Source: an uncultured Bacteroidales bacterium (GTDB lineage: Bacteria > Bacteroidota > Bacteroidia > Bacteroidales > UBA932). Taken from it: DNA of 58,427 nucleotides. A program made the translations under genes and the position numbers. The DNA lies in contig CALUQB010000015.1 of NCBI GenBank assembly GCA_944322815.1, forward strand, positions 1-58,427, in the 5' to 3' direction. A model generated the notes under the pieces. That model was given only the letters and a program-made list of their open reading frames with translations, ran no database searches and was not told the DNA's origin. Within the stretch, counting starts at the first letter, position 1. Every line of letters begins with the position of its first letter. This document shows positions 8,415 through 18,500 of the stretch, piece by piece.

Positions 8415-8879
8415 TCAGCGGATTTTCTTTATGATATATGTAACCACGCCCCATACCGTGAACCCGGACATGTCCCGGACTTTCATCGGGCGATACTTAG
8501 GGTTGGCTGGAACGAGCCAGATTCCATCCTTTTCCCCTGTCTCGGGATTCTTTAAGGAAATATATTTCAGCGTAAACTCTCCGTCCACAAAGCACACCGC
8601 CATCTTACCGTCCGAGGCCTCCAACGCCCTGTCTATAACCAGGATATCACCCTCTTCCACCCCGGCATCCAGCATGGAATCGCCTACCACCCTGCCGTAA
8701 AACGTCGCTGCAGGATGCCTGACAAGTTCCTTGTTCAAGTCAATGCACGGGTTCATGTAATCCTGGGCCGGCGAAGGGAAACCGGCGTGGATTCCGCTCT
8801 CTGCCATCGGGGGCAGACCGGCAGGAACCTTTTCCTCGTTCATATCTTCATTCATCCTTTCCGTATCGAAATTTGCCAT
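8415..8879 (-). CDS. umuD: UmuD-type self-cleaving SOS protein
   Basis: A 154-residue S24-family protein. The catalytic serine lies in VGDSML (S68) and the lysine in DGEFTLKY (K105), with a likely self-cleavage site at A32-G33 (IHAGFPSPA). After RecA-stimulated cleavage, UmuD' partners UmuC in error-prone synthesis. The N-terminus is longer than in E. coli. It opens the umuDC pair and is divergent from the GNAT-like gene. Confidence 0.92.
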   Translation of the reverse strand: MANFDTERMNEDMNEEKVPAGLPPMAESGIHAGFPSPAQDYMNPCIDLNKELVRHPAATFYGRVVGDSMLDAGVEEGDILVIDRALEASDGKMAVCFVDGEFTLKYISLKNPETGEKDGIWLVPANPKYRPMKVRDMSGFTVWGVVTYIIKKIR

Positions 8880-8992
8880 AGGACAAAATTCAGAAAATTC
8901 TTATCAAAAGAGAAAAATTTTTCCGTATAAAGGCAAAAAAAGCCAAAACTTTACTAACATTGCCACCGATTTGGAATCGGGGATATGTTCTT

Positions 8993-9910
8993 ATGGACTT
9001 TCATCGGGAAATACAGGATTTCGTGACACAGTCGGGAGCCGGCTGCACTGCCATGCTGCTGGGCGGACAGGCTATCCTGAAAGCGGTCCCATCCAACGGA
9101 AGCATACTGTACATACTCCCTGCCGAAATCAAGGCACGTACTGCAGAAGAAGCCGCGGAAGAATATCATATCAGGACGGAAGTCCGCAGGCTTCTGCAGG
9201 ATACCTTCCATCCTGGTATCATGGACGACAGCCACGAATCCACAGAGGGAATACAGACAGTAACCATCGCGGAAGACCGCTGGAGAAGCCAGAACTCGCT
9301 GTACAAAGCCAGACTGATGTCCCACTTGGGCCGGTTCCGAAGCATTTTCGCCAGAAACTGTTCCGCGGAAAGGATTGACCGCCGCACAGCAAACGGATTC
9401 ATGGATGCGAACCACAACTACGGACCGTCAGTCTGCAGGTATTGCTATGGTCTGACAGAGAAGGCATCAGGACGGCTCGTCGCGGCAGCAACATTCTCAA
9501 ATGCCAGAAAGTGGCTCAAGGATGGACATGAAATACGATCCTACGAATGGATAAGATATGCTTCCGAAAACGGGACCAGAATCCCCGGCGGAATGGGAAA
9601 GATACTGAAAAGGTTCATGGAAGACATCCGGCCTGACGATATCATGAGCTATGCAGACCTCGAATGGTCGGACGGTAATGTCTACAGGAAGCTCGGATTC
9701 AGAGAAGACGGAAAGAAAGAGCCTGTCCTTTTCACGATAGACCCCGTTGACTGGTCCAGAAAGATATTCAGGACAGCCCGAACATCCGGAACCATGAGCC
9801 ATTCCGGAACAGAAAGTCCCACGCCAGGCACCGCCGCAGACACAGATACGCTGTGGTACATGAATGACGGCAGCCTGAAATACCGGCTGAGACTCACTGT
9901 CCCCGAATAG
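8993..9910 (+). CDS. GNAT-like acetyltransferase-fold protein
   Basis: A protein of about 305 residues. The C-terminal half has LVAAATFSNARKW, EWIRYASENGTRIPGGMGKILKRFME and SYADLEWSDGNVYRKLGFRE, a pattern also found in phage and mobile-element proteins related to the Hef-like homing family, with a GNAT fold (the YADxxWSxGxxYxKLGF block). CRYCYG is a possible metal or structural motif. The frame opens at a TTG (8960), but the ATG at 8993 is preferred because a 6-bp hairpin (8966-8980) precedes it. It is the only plus-strand gene in the housekeeping block and ends 12 bases from aroC. Function unknown. Confidence 0.55.
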   Translation: MDFHREIQDFVTQSGAGCTAMLLGGQAILKAVPSNGSILYILPAEIKARTAEEAAEEYHIRTEVRRLLQDTFHPGIMDDSHESTEGIQTVTIAEDRWRSQNSLYKARLMSHLGRFRSIFARNCSAERIDRRTANGFMDANHNYGPSVCRYCYGLTEKASGRLVAAATFSNARKWLKDGHEIRSYEWIRYASENGTRIPGGMGKILKRFMEDIRPDDIMSYADLEWSDGNVYRKLGFREDGKKEPVLFTIDPVDWSRKIFRTARTSGTMSHSGTESPTPGTAADTDTLWYMNDGSLKYRLRLTVPE

Positions 9911-9922
9911 TTCCCGGCCAGA

Positions 9923-10900
9923 CTATCTGGACATCAGGTCGGCCAGGACTATGGCAGCCATGGCCTCCACCACGACAGGAGTCCTGAGGGCGAAGCATAC
10001 ATCATGACGGCCCGGTATCTCCAGGGTACCTATCCTCCCGGTCGTGAAATCATAAGTCTGCTGAGGCTTCCTGATGCTGGAAGTAGGCTTGAATGCCACG
10101 CGGAAAACTATGGGATTTCCATTGGCCAATCCTCCGTTCACGCCGCCGGCCCCGTTCTTTCCGCACTGTCCGGTATCGGAAATGATAGGGTCATTATGTT
10201 CGGACCCTTTCATCTTCGCGGCATGGAAACCGTCGCCGAATTCAACGCCGCGCACTCCGGGTATGGAAAATACCGCATGTGAAATCATGGACTCCACGGA
10301 ATCGAAAAACGGCTCTCCGACTCCCACCGGAACCCCTTCTATGGAACACTCCACTATTCCGCCGAGAGAATCCCCGTCTTTTATCGCCTGATCCAGCACA
10401 TCAAGCCACTGTTCATCGCCACCTGGCACCCCACCGACTTCCACGAGCCTGGCATTGATACACACATCGTCGATGATCTTCTTCGCCACCACTCCGGCAG
10501 CCACTACCGGCAGAGTCAGCCGGCCCGAGAAATGACCGCCTCCGCGAGGGTCGTTGAAGTTGTTCCACTTCACGCCGGACGCAAAATCGGCATGGCCGGG
10601 CCGCGGCATTTCCTTGAATATTTCGTAGTCGGAAGATTTGGTATTGTTGTTTCTGAAAACCACGGAAAGAGGCGCTCCTGTCGTCTTTCCGCCGAAAACT
10701 CCGCTGAGAATTTCAGGTTTGTCATCCTCTATGCGCGGCGTAGTTCCTTTCGCTCCGCTCTTGCGTCGCAATATATCTTCCGAAAAATCCTGCTCGGACA
10801 GCGGAATTCCTGCAGGAACACCGTCCATGACCACGCCGATGGACCTGCCATGAGACTCTCCGAACACCGAAACCCTGAATTTCTGACCAAACGCGTTCAT
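9923..10900 (-). CDS. aroC: Chorismate synthase
   Basis: Converts EPSP to chorismate with reduced FMN, the last shikimate-pathway step. Signatures are FGESHGRSIGVVMDGVPAG, the RxSGR-region equivalent PRPGHADFASGVKWNNFNDPRGGGHFSGRLT, GVEFGDGF and GGVNGGLANGNPIVFRVAFKPTSS near the C-terminus. At 325 residues it is shorter than the usual 350-390, mainly through internal deletions. It is the last gene of the aroB / aroD-aroA / aroC run and converges with the GNAT-like gene. Confidence 0.95.
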   Translation of the reverse strand: MNAFGQKFRVSVFGESHGRSIGVVMDGVPAGIPLSEQDFSEDILRRKSGAKGTTPRIEDDKPEILSGVFGGKTTGAPLSVVFRNNNTKSSDYEIFKEMPRPGHADFASGVKWNNFNDPRGGGHFSGRLTLPVVAAGVVAKKIIDDVCINARLVEVGGVPGGDEQWLDVLDQAIKDGDSLGGIVECSIEGVPVGVGEPFFDSVESMISHAVFSIPGVRGVEFGDGFHAAKMKGSEHNDPIISDTGQCGKNGAGGVNGGLANGNPIVFRVAFKPTSSIRKPQQTYDFTTGRIGTLEIPGRHDVCFALRTPVVVEAMAAIVLADLMSR

Positions 10901-11010
10901 ATAGAATCAACCTCAGTCCGACGAATTTATTGAACTTCCGTCCGGGGACTTCGCCGGACCATGTTAAGGATTTCTCCGAAATCCGAATCCCCTGACGTTC
11001 CGTGACGACT

Positions 11011-13029
11011 CTACAGGCTTGAATACAGATCGAAAAAAGTCGGGAACGACTTGGCGACGCACGCAGTGTCATCGATTTCCACAGGACCGTCAGCCCCCAT
11101 TTCAGCCACCTTCAATGCCATGGCCATCCTGTGATCATGACTGGAAGTATATCGGCCCCCTTTCAGAAGATTCCCCTCCAGCAGGCGCGAAGCCAGAGAA
11201 TGCCCCTCTATGATGAGCGTATTCTTCTCAATGGAAGCATTGACTCCCATTTTCAGAAGCATATCCAGTATGGCCTGTCCTCTGTCACTCTCCTTGTGGG
11301 CAAGTCTGTCCGTTCCGGAAATATGGCTTGTACCCTGACAGAATGCGGCCAGTACGGATATGATCGGGAAAAGATCCGGACAATTCGAAGCATCGACATC
11401 AAACGCCGTCAACGGGGCACGCTGAACGGTCACAGGCCCCAGATGATCTCCAGTCTGCGACAGACTCGCACCTGCTTCCATCAATATGTCCATGATGGAA
11501 AGGTCCGCCTGAAGGGAAGCCGTGTCGAGACCTGATATTTCCACTTTTCCGAAAAGAGCGCCCGCCACCAGGAAATTGGCCGCGGAACTCCAGTCGCCTT
11601 CTATCGCGAAATCAGCCGCCTTGTACCTCTGGCCGCCCTTCACCTTGAAAAGCATTTCCGAACACAGGGACCAGTCGCCTCCCGACTCTACGAATTCCCG
11701 GTCGCCCATCATTTCGTTTCCGACCCTGACTCCGAATTTCTTCATCACATCCAGCGTGATGAACATGTAAGGTATGCTTTTCGGCTCACGGACCGTAACC
11801 TTCGAATATTTGTCCGCCAGAGGCAATGCCATCAACAGGCCTGAAATGAGCTGTGAGCCGTACCTGCCGGAAATCTCAGCCTGTCCGCTGTGCAGAGGAC
11901 CTGTCACCGTAAGAGGTATCCTGCAGTCTCCAGATTCGTTTTCCATATTCACCCCGAAAGCCGACATCATCTCTTCCGCACCTTTCAAAGGCCTGTCAAG
12001 CAGGGTTTTCTCCCCGGTTATCCTTACCGGAGACTTCGATATCATCGGAAGGAGCGGTATCATAAGCCTGGTCAGCAGGCCGGACTCGCCGGTATGAAGG
12101 GCATTGATATCGATACAGCCGGGAGAAGCCGCGATACCCCTGATCTCGAGCCCGGATCCATTGGCATTGACCTCGGCACCGAGGTCTCTGGCCACGGAAA
12201 CGGCAGCTTCATTGTCGCCGCACGGAGTGTAACCGAAAAGATGAGATACGCCGTCAGCAAGCGCCGCCGCTATTATTGCCCTCTGGGCAAAACTTTTGGA
12301 AGATGGTATGGCAACGGCGGCATCGATGAAGCGGCGACTGCCGTACAATGCGGAAGCCATCGCGTCGGCAGACCATTGGCCGGGAGCGGCCGCATCATCT
12401 TCAGTCAGAGCGGCATAAGTATACGGTGAGCCTTTGGCCAGACACCGAAGTCTGGATTCCCGTCCTGCCTCTCCCATGGAAAAGGCGATGAGCCGTCCCG
12501 GAGCGAATTCATCGTAAAGTCTCAATACCCTGTCCGCATCTTCAGGATTCTTTGCGGCAGTGACTATTTTCACGATATCGGCACCGATATGCATGCATTT
12601 CTCTACCAGCGCCTTGAGGGCTTCGTATGAATCCGTACCGTTGAAGTCATGATAAGACTTGATGAAAACGCTTCCATACTCGCCGGCACAGGCGCGGACG
12701 CGTTTCGACATGTATTTCGGAGCTTCTATCTCCACGTCCACATAGCGTGCCCCTGCCTTGACGGCGCGGCACAGGCGGTTCTCACAGATACTTGCCGCCT
12801 TGATTTCAGACAAGGACGGATCGGCAGCCATGATTTCGGAGACACGGCAGGTAGCCACCAACGGTACATCGGATTCGAAACATGTGTCTATCTCATCGTC
12901 TGTCAGAGAACATCTGTCCAGACGTATTTCGGCCATCTCCGTCTTCTGCAGAATCTCCAGGATCTGCGAAGCTGTCTTGTTCTGTATGGTAGTGCAAATC
13001 ATAATATCAACGTAAATCAGGTGAATCAC
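11011..13029 (-). CDS. Fused 3-dehydroquinate dehydratase / EPSP synthase
   Basis: A 672-residue bifunctional enzyme of the shikimate pathway. Residues about 10-225 are a type I dehydroquinase (MAEIRLDRCSL, active-site His in KSYHDFNG, Schiff-base Lys in ADIVKIVTAA). Residues about 235-672 are EPSP synthase (AIPSSKSFAQRAIIAAALADG, GESGLLTRLMIPL, YGSQLISGLLMALPL, GDWSSAANFLVAGAL, DLFPIISVLAAFCQG, SSHDHRMAMALKVAEMG). The fusion lets one polypeptide carry steps 3 and 6, which are not adjacent in the pathway. An in-frame ATG at codon 10 is the more likely start. It lies between aroB and aroC. Confidence 0.93.
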   Translation of the reverse strand: MIHLIYVDIMICTTIQNKTASQILEILQKTEMAEIRLDRCSLTDDEIDTCFESDVPLVATCRVSEIMAADPSLSEIKAASICENRLCRAVKAGARYVDVEIEAPKYMSKRVRACAGEYGSVFIKSYHDFNGTDSYEALKALVEKCMHIGADIVKIVTAAKNPEDADRVLRLYDEFAPGRLIAFSMGEAGRESRLRCLAKGSPYTYAALTEDDAAAPGQWSADAMASALYGSRRFIDAAVAIPSSKSFAQRAIIAAALADGVSHLFGYTPCGDNEAAVSVARDLGAEVNANGSGLEIRGIAASPGCIDINALHTGESGLLTRLMIPLLPMISKSPVRITGEKTLLDRPLKGAEEMMSAFGVNMENESGDCRIPLTVTGPLHSGQAEISGRYGSQLISGLLMALPLADKYSKVTVREPKSIPYMFITLDVMKKFGVRVGNEMMGDREFVESGGDWSLCSEMLFKVKGGQRYKAADFAIEGDWSSAANFLVAGALFGKVEISGLDTASLQADLSIMDILMEAGASLSQTGDHLGPVTVQRAPLTAFDVDASNCPDLFPIISVLAAFCQGTSHISGTDRLAHKESDRGQAILDMLLKMGVNASIEKNTLIIEGHSLASRLLEGNLLKGGRYTSSHDHRMAMALKVAEMGADGPVEIDDTACVAKSFPTFFDLYSSL

Positions 13030-13070
13030 TTTGTCCGTTTCATGCTTCCGGAAGCCCTGTCTGTGCCCGG

Positions 13071-14183
13071 TCAGGCGAGAAGACTTGCAGCACGGTCCGC
13101 GGTCATGTCACGGATTTCCACATGACCGGGGGCTGACAGCAGCACGAAATGAACTGTCCCGTTCTCGGCCTTCTTGTCTCTGGCCATAGCTTCTATCATG
13201 GAAGATACCGGGTAAGGACAGTCCACCGGAAGCCCCGCAGACCTGAAATCGGACGCCAGGCCTTCCTGAAAATCTGAGCAGGCCAGCCCGGTGCGGACGG
13301 ATAGCTCCGCAGCCATCACCATACCCATGGAGACCGCTTCCCCGTGGGTGATATCATCTCCGGCAATCCTTGCATTCTTCTCTATGGCATGTGCAAATGT
13401 GTGGCCCAGATTCAGCTTGCGTCTCTCCCCCGTTTCGAACTGGTCGCGGGTGACGATTCCTGCCTTCACCGAGGCTGCAGCACGGACCAGCTCCAGCAGT
13501 CCATGCCTGTTCTCTTTCAGAAAAGCCGTCTTGTCTGCCGCATCGTGCAGTCCTGCCAGAAAGGTTACCGACCTGCGGTAGAATCCCCGGTCTTCTATCA
13601 GGAAAGTCTTCACCAGCTCCGCAGCCCCTGAAAGGAAGTCCCTGAGAGGCAGGGTCTCCAGCACTTCGGGACAGATATACGTGAATTCCGGCTGGCGGAT
13701 GACTCCGATCATGTTCTTGTACGAATCATAGTTCACACCTGTCTTCCCTCCGATGGCGGCATCCACCTGCGAGAGCAGCGTGGTCGGGACGTATGCGAAG
13801 CGCACTCCCCTTTTATATATCGATGCAGCGAATCCCGCCATATCCGTAGTGATACCGCCGCCGACGGCCAGAACCATGGCATTCCGGTCAGCGCCGTTTT
13901 CCAGGAGCCAGCCTGTCATGTCCAGTACCGTATCCATGGTCTTGCCTTCCTCCGTCGCCACGACACTGTATTTCCCGCAGAATTCCAGTCCCCCGATTCC
14001 CGACACCGCCGACTCCACTTCCGAGACAAATTCCTCCACATGAGCGTCATATATCATATACACCGGCAGCGTCTTGCCGCTTCCGGTGCAATCCGCAAGC
14101 GTTCCGGCCACTCCGGACAAACCATGCCCGAACACTATCCGGCTGATCACGGCATCCCCGTCATAAATGCAAATATCTTCCAT
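13071..14183 (-). CDS. aroB: 3-dehydroquinate synthase
   Basis: A 370-residue NAD- and divalent metal-dependent enzyme that cyclises DAHP to 3-dehydroquinate. Family blocks are AVGGGITTDMAGFAASIYKRG, YVPTTLLSQVDAAIGGKTGVN, FLSGAAELVKTFLI and RRKLNLGHTFAHAIEKNA followed by the metal-site HGEAVSMGMV. First gene of the aro operon, 41 bases ahead of the fused gene, with a clear promoter directly upstream. Confidence 0.95.
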   Translation of the reverse strand: MEDICIYDGDAVISRIVFGHGLSGVAGTLADCTGSGKTLPVYMIYDAHVEEFVSEVESAVSGIGGLEFCGKYSVVATEEGKTMDTVLDMTGWLLENGADRNAMVLAVGGGITTDMAGFAASIYKRGVRFAYVPTTLLSQVDAAIGGKTGVNYDSYKNMIGVIRQPEFTYICPEVLETLPLRDFLSGAAELVKTFLIEDRGFYRRSVTFLAGLHDAADKTAFLKENRHGLLELVRAAASVKAGIVTRDQFETGERRKLNLGHTFAHAIEKNARIAGDDITHGEAVSMGMVMAAELSVRTGLACSDFQEGLASDFRSAGLPVDCPYPVSSMIEAMARDKKAENGTVHFVLLSAPGHVEIRDMTADRAASLLA

Positions 14184-14206
14184 CTGTCCCCGATTTCACG
14201 ATTACA

Positions 14207-14214
14207 CAAAGATA
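14207..14214 (-). promoter_or_regulatory. aro operon promoter, -7 box
   Basis: TATCTTTG on the minus strand in the 50-base gap between nhaC and aroB. It predicts a start at about 14200 and a leader of about 17 bases, so the aro genes need not depend on the efflux/antiporter operon upstream. Confidence 0.6.
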
Positions 14215-14233
14215 ATGAAATAAACGTGATTTT

Positions 14234-15529
14234 TCAGCTGAATCTGCGGGGATAGCGGAAAAGGATGGAAAGAATGGCGCACAGGCCCATCAGAAAAGGA
14301 TAATACATGAAGCCCATGATGGAAATGCCGGACACTCCGGAAAGCCCGGAAGCCATCAGCAGCTGGGCACCGTAAGGAATCAGACCCTGCACCAGGCAAG
14401 AGAAAGTGTCGAGAATGCTTGCAGTCTTACGCGGATCCAGGCCATACTTTTCCGAGATATCCTTCGCTATCCGCCCTGTCGTGATGATGGCGATGGTGTT
14501 GTTCGCCGTACAGAGATTCGCCATGCTCACCAGGGCCGCTATGCTGAATTCTGCTCCTCGTTTTCCGGAAATGCGCCGTGTAAGTCCCGAAATGATGAAA
14601 TCCAGACCACCGTTGTGTCTTATGACCTCCAGCATCCCGCCTGCAAGCATCGTCACTATGATCAGTTCTCCCATGGAACCTATGCCATCACCTATCGATG
14701 CCAGCCATTCCACCCACGAAAACGAGCCATAGGCGAATCCTATGACGGCATTCGCCAATATACCTATAATCAACACGGTCACCACATTCACCCCGGCCAG
14801 AGCCAGGCCTATGACCAGAAGATAGGGCACCAGTTTCACCCCGTTCACATCCCCGGCCGAAACCTCTGCGCCGGACGAAAGTCCGAAAAGCACATATATG
14901 AGGGTGACAATGACTGCGGCAGGCGCGACTATGCCAATATTGACCCTGAACTTATCCGACATGGAACATCCCTGAGTCCGTGTAGCGGCAATGGTCGTAT
15001 CGGAGATAAATGAAAGGTTGTCTCCGAAAAAGGCTCCTCCGGCCACAATGGCGGTGACAAAGGCCACGTCCATTCCTGCCTCGACGGCAATGCCCGATGC
15101 CACCGGTACCAGGGCGACTATCGTACCCACACTCGTACCTATGGCCATGGATATGAAACAGGAAGCCAGGAAAAGCCCGGCATAAAGGAATTTCCCGGGA
15201 AGGATGCCCAGAGTGAAATTCACGGCAGAATCTATCGCACCCATATCTTCGGCCGTACCGGCAAAGGCTCCCGCCAGGACGAATATCCATATCATCAGAA
15301 GGACATTCCTGTTTCCGGCGCCTTCGGAGAATATTTCTATCCTCTTTTCCGTACTGTTCGCCGGAGTGATCAGCAGGGCATAAGCCGATGCCAGCAGGAA
15401 AGCGGCGGCGATGGGCACCTTGTAGAAATCCGCCGCCACCACAGACGATATCAGATATATGCACAGAAAAAGGAAAAGCGGACTTAAAGCCAGCCATCCG
15501 CTCATCTTTCCGGATTTACCTGTCTTCAT
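14234..15529 (-). CDS. NhaC-family Na+/H+ antiporter
   Basis: About 431 residues with eleven or so membrane helices. Family features are IWIFVLAGAFAGTAEDMGAI, ISMAIGTSVGTIVALVPVASGIA and GGAFFGDNLSFISDTTIAATRTQGC, the last being highly characteristic of NhaC. The frame is open to 15619, but that part overlaps the preceding gene and is not membrane-like; ATG at 15529 (MKTGKSGKMSGW) overlaps the upstream stop by 14 bases, suggesting translational coupling to the efflux gene. Exports sodium or related substrates in exchange for protons; substrate not determined. Confidence 0.88.
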   Translation of the reverse strand: MKTGKSGKMSGWLALSPLFLFLCIYLISSVVAADFYKVPIAAAFLLASAYALLITPANSTEKRIEIFSEGAGNRNVLLMIWIFVLAGAFAGTAEDMGAIDSAVNFTLGILPGKFLYAGLFLASCFISMAIGTSVGTIVALVPVASGIAVEAGMDVAFVTAIVAGGAFFGDNLSFISDTTIAATRTQGCSMSDKFRVNIGIVAPAAVIVTLIYVLFGLSSGAEVSAGDVNGVKLVPYLLVIGLALAGVNVVTVLIIGILANAVIGFAYGSFSWVEWLASIGDGIGSMGELIIVTMLAGGMLEVIRHNGGLDFIISGLTRRISGKRGAEFSIAALVSMANLCTANNTIAIITTGRIAKDISEKYGLDPRKTASILDTFSCLVQGLIPYGAQLLMASGLSGVSGISIMGFMYYPFLMGLCAILSILFRYPRRFS

Positions 15530-18500
15530 CACCGTATCCTGACAACTCATCGGCAGTCCAACCGCCTCCCAAAGCCTTGTAAAGATCCACCAGCACCTTG
15601 TATTCCAGCATGATGGCATTGCTCAGCTCCACCTGCGAACTGAAATACGCACGCTGGGCATCCAACACATCCATATAACTGATGGCTCCGTTGATATACT
15701 GCAGATTCGCCAGGGAGACATATTGTTTCGAAGCTTCCTGCAGGTCGAACTTGAGACTGGTGTTTTCTACTGCGGTATTGTAGCTGACTATCGCATCATA
15801 CACTTCCTTGAAGGCCTGGAGCACATCTTTTTCATAACTGTATCTGGCCTGGTTATATGCAGCAATGGCAGCCTTGAAATTCGCCTTCCGCTTCCCGAAT
15901 TCGAATACCGGAGCGGTCAGATTCCCGAGAATGTAATAATAAGGCGCCTTGATGATATTCTCCAGGGTATTGGTCTCGGTACCGCCGTTGAAAGAAATCT
16001 CGAATGTCGGGAATCTCTCGGCCTGTGCTACACCGACTGCGGCTTCAGCCGCACGCAATTCCTGCTCCGCCTGTCTCAGATCAGGTCTGCGGGTCAGCAG
16101 CTGTGAAGGTACGCCTACCGGAATCTCCTTTCTGTATGACAGTTCCAGCGGAATACGCGCCCTGTCTATATGCTTCGGATAAGAACCTGTCAGAAATGCC
16201 AGTTCACTCTCTTTCATGGCTATTTCCCTCTCCAGCTCGGGGACCAGTGCAGCCGTAGTGGCCCTCTCCACCAACGCCTGCTGATACGGGATGTCGGAAG
16301 TCAGACCTCCGTCAAGCCTGATTTTGGCCTTCTGGACACCCTCGTCCCTGGTCTGCAATGTTCTCTTGACGATAAGCAGTTCATTGTCAAGAGACTGCAG
16401 ATCAAAATACGTATCGGCCACCTCAGCTATCAACGATATCTTCAGCGCACGCTGGGCCTCGACACTCGCGAAATATTCGGCGAGTTTCTCCCTGCTGGCC
16501 CATCTGAGATGTCCCCAGAGATCTATTTCCCATGAAAATCTGCCAAGAACGCTGACTACTGGATCGTCTTCTCCGTCATGTCCCGAGTAGTTCGTATATT
16601 CGTTCTCCCCGTACACTCTAGCGGAAATCGACGGCCACAGTTCCGAACGCTGGATCTTGTAGCGGTACTCCATCTCCCTCAGACGTTCGGCAGCCACAAG
16701 CATGTCCCTGTTGTATTCCAGAGCATCCTTTATAAGCTGATGCAGCGTCGTGTCAGGATAAATTTTCCACCATTCCACATCTGCCCATGTCAGCGTATCG
16801 GCAGTCTCTGATACCATATAGGTCTCCGGCAGGTCCAGTTCCGGCGCGGAACAATGCTTTGCCGGCGAGCACGATACTCCAAGTCCTCCGGCAAGTATCA
16901 ATGCGGCTATCGCCAATGCCGCTCCTGACGAGCGGTTTTTCCTTTTCTTTCCCGACATTTTCTCTCTGAGTTTGTAAATCTGGACAAAGAAGAACGGCAC
17001 GAACACTATACCCACCGTGATGGCCACTATCATTCCGAAGAACACACCTGTACCGATATCCTGGCGGCTGGCCGAACCTGGTCCGGTAGCGAACACAAGA
17101 GGGAGCATACCCAGAATAAAGGCCAATGATGTCATGACTATAGGCCTGAACCTCAAATGGGCGGCAGTGACTGCAGCCTCTTCCAGTGGTTTTCCTTTTT
17201 CGACTTCCTCCTTTGCGAATTCCACGATAAGGATCGCATTCTTCGCCACCAGTCCGACGAGCATCACCAGACCTATGAGGAAATATACGTTGCTTTCGTA
17301 CCCCAGAATCCATACGCCAAGATATGCACCTGCAATGGCGATAGGCAGTGACAGAAGGACGGCGACAGGGATGGACCAACTTTCATACTGGGCTGCCAGG
17401 AAGAGGAAGACGAAGAGCAATGCCAGTCCAAGGACCACGCCGGTCTGCCCGCCCTCCTTCTTTTCCTGATAGGAGAGACCGCTCCACTCTATGCCTATGT
17501 TATCGGGTAGATGCTCTCTGGCAAGGCTTTCCAACAGGTCCATCGCCTGTCCGGAACTGTAGCCATGTGCAGCTTCACCATTGACCGTAATGGCATAATA
17601 CATATTGAACCTGTTTATGGTTCCGGGACCGGTAGTGTATTCCGTACTGCCCAGGGCATTGACAGGGACCATGGTCCCGTTCGAACTTTTCACGAAGAAG
17701 AGGTTCAGATTGTCCTTATGTGCCCTGTACGGTGCGTCAGCCTGAATATAGACACGGTAGACGCGGTTGAACATGTTGAAGTCGTTCACATAGATCGAAC
17801 CTGTGAAAGCCTTCAGCGTGGAGAACACATCGGCGAGCGGGACTCCGATCATCTGGATCTTGTCACGGTCGGCATCGAAGAAGAGCTGCGGTATGTCCTT
17901 GGTGACATTGGTCGACAGACCGGTAAACTCCTTGCGCTGGGAGGCATAGAACATAAGGGTGTCGGCAGCCTGCTGGAGCTGCTCGTAAGTCGCGTCTCCC
18001 CTGGCTTCGAGCACCATGGAGAAACCTCCTGATGTTCCAAGTCCCGGGATGACGGCCGGAGTACTCAGATAGACCTTGCTCTCAGGATATACGGACAACG
18101 AATCGCGAACCGTCTGCATGGTCTTGTTTATATCGGTCTCCTTCCTTTCCTTCCATGGTTTGAGAATCACGGTAAGCTGGCTGTTCGACTGGTTGCTGCC
18201 GACACGCGGGCTGGATCCCGTGACGTTCAACACATACTGGACGTCCGGCTGTCTCATCAGGAAATCCATGGCACGTTCAGTGATGACGCGGGTCCTTTCC
18301 AGGGTCGCGCCTACAGGGAGTTCAAGCTCGACAGTGAAATATCCCTGGTCTTCCTTCGGCATGAAGCTGCTCGGAACCAGGCTGGAGAATACCCATATGC
18401 TGATGATGGTGATACCGAAGAAGGCGGCCATTCTCCTCCTGTGATGCAGGCTGGCACGGATCATTTTCTCATAGAATCTGTTTCCTGATGCCAGACCTTC

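Noticed and set aside
16753-17379. Minus-strand ORF of 208 codons in another frame of the RND gene
   Set aside because: Arg/Cys-rich frame shadow within the fused efflux gene.
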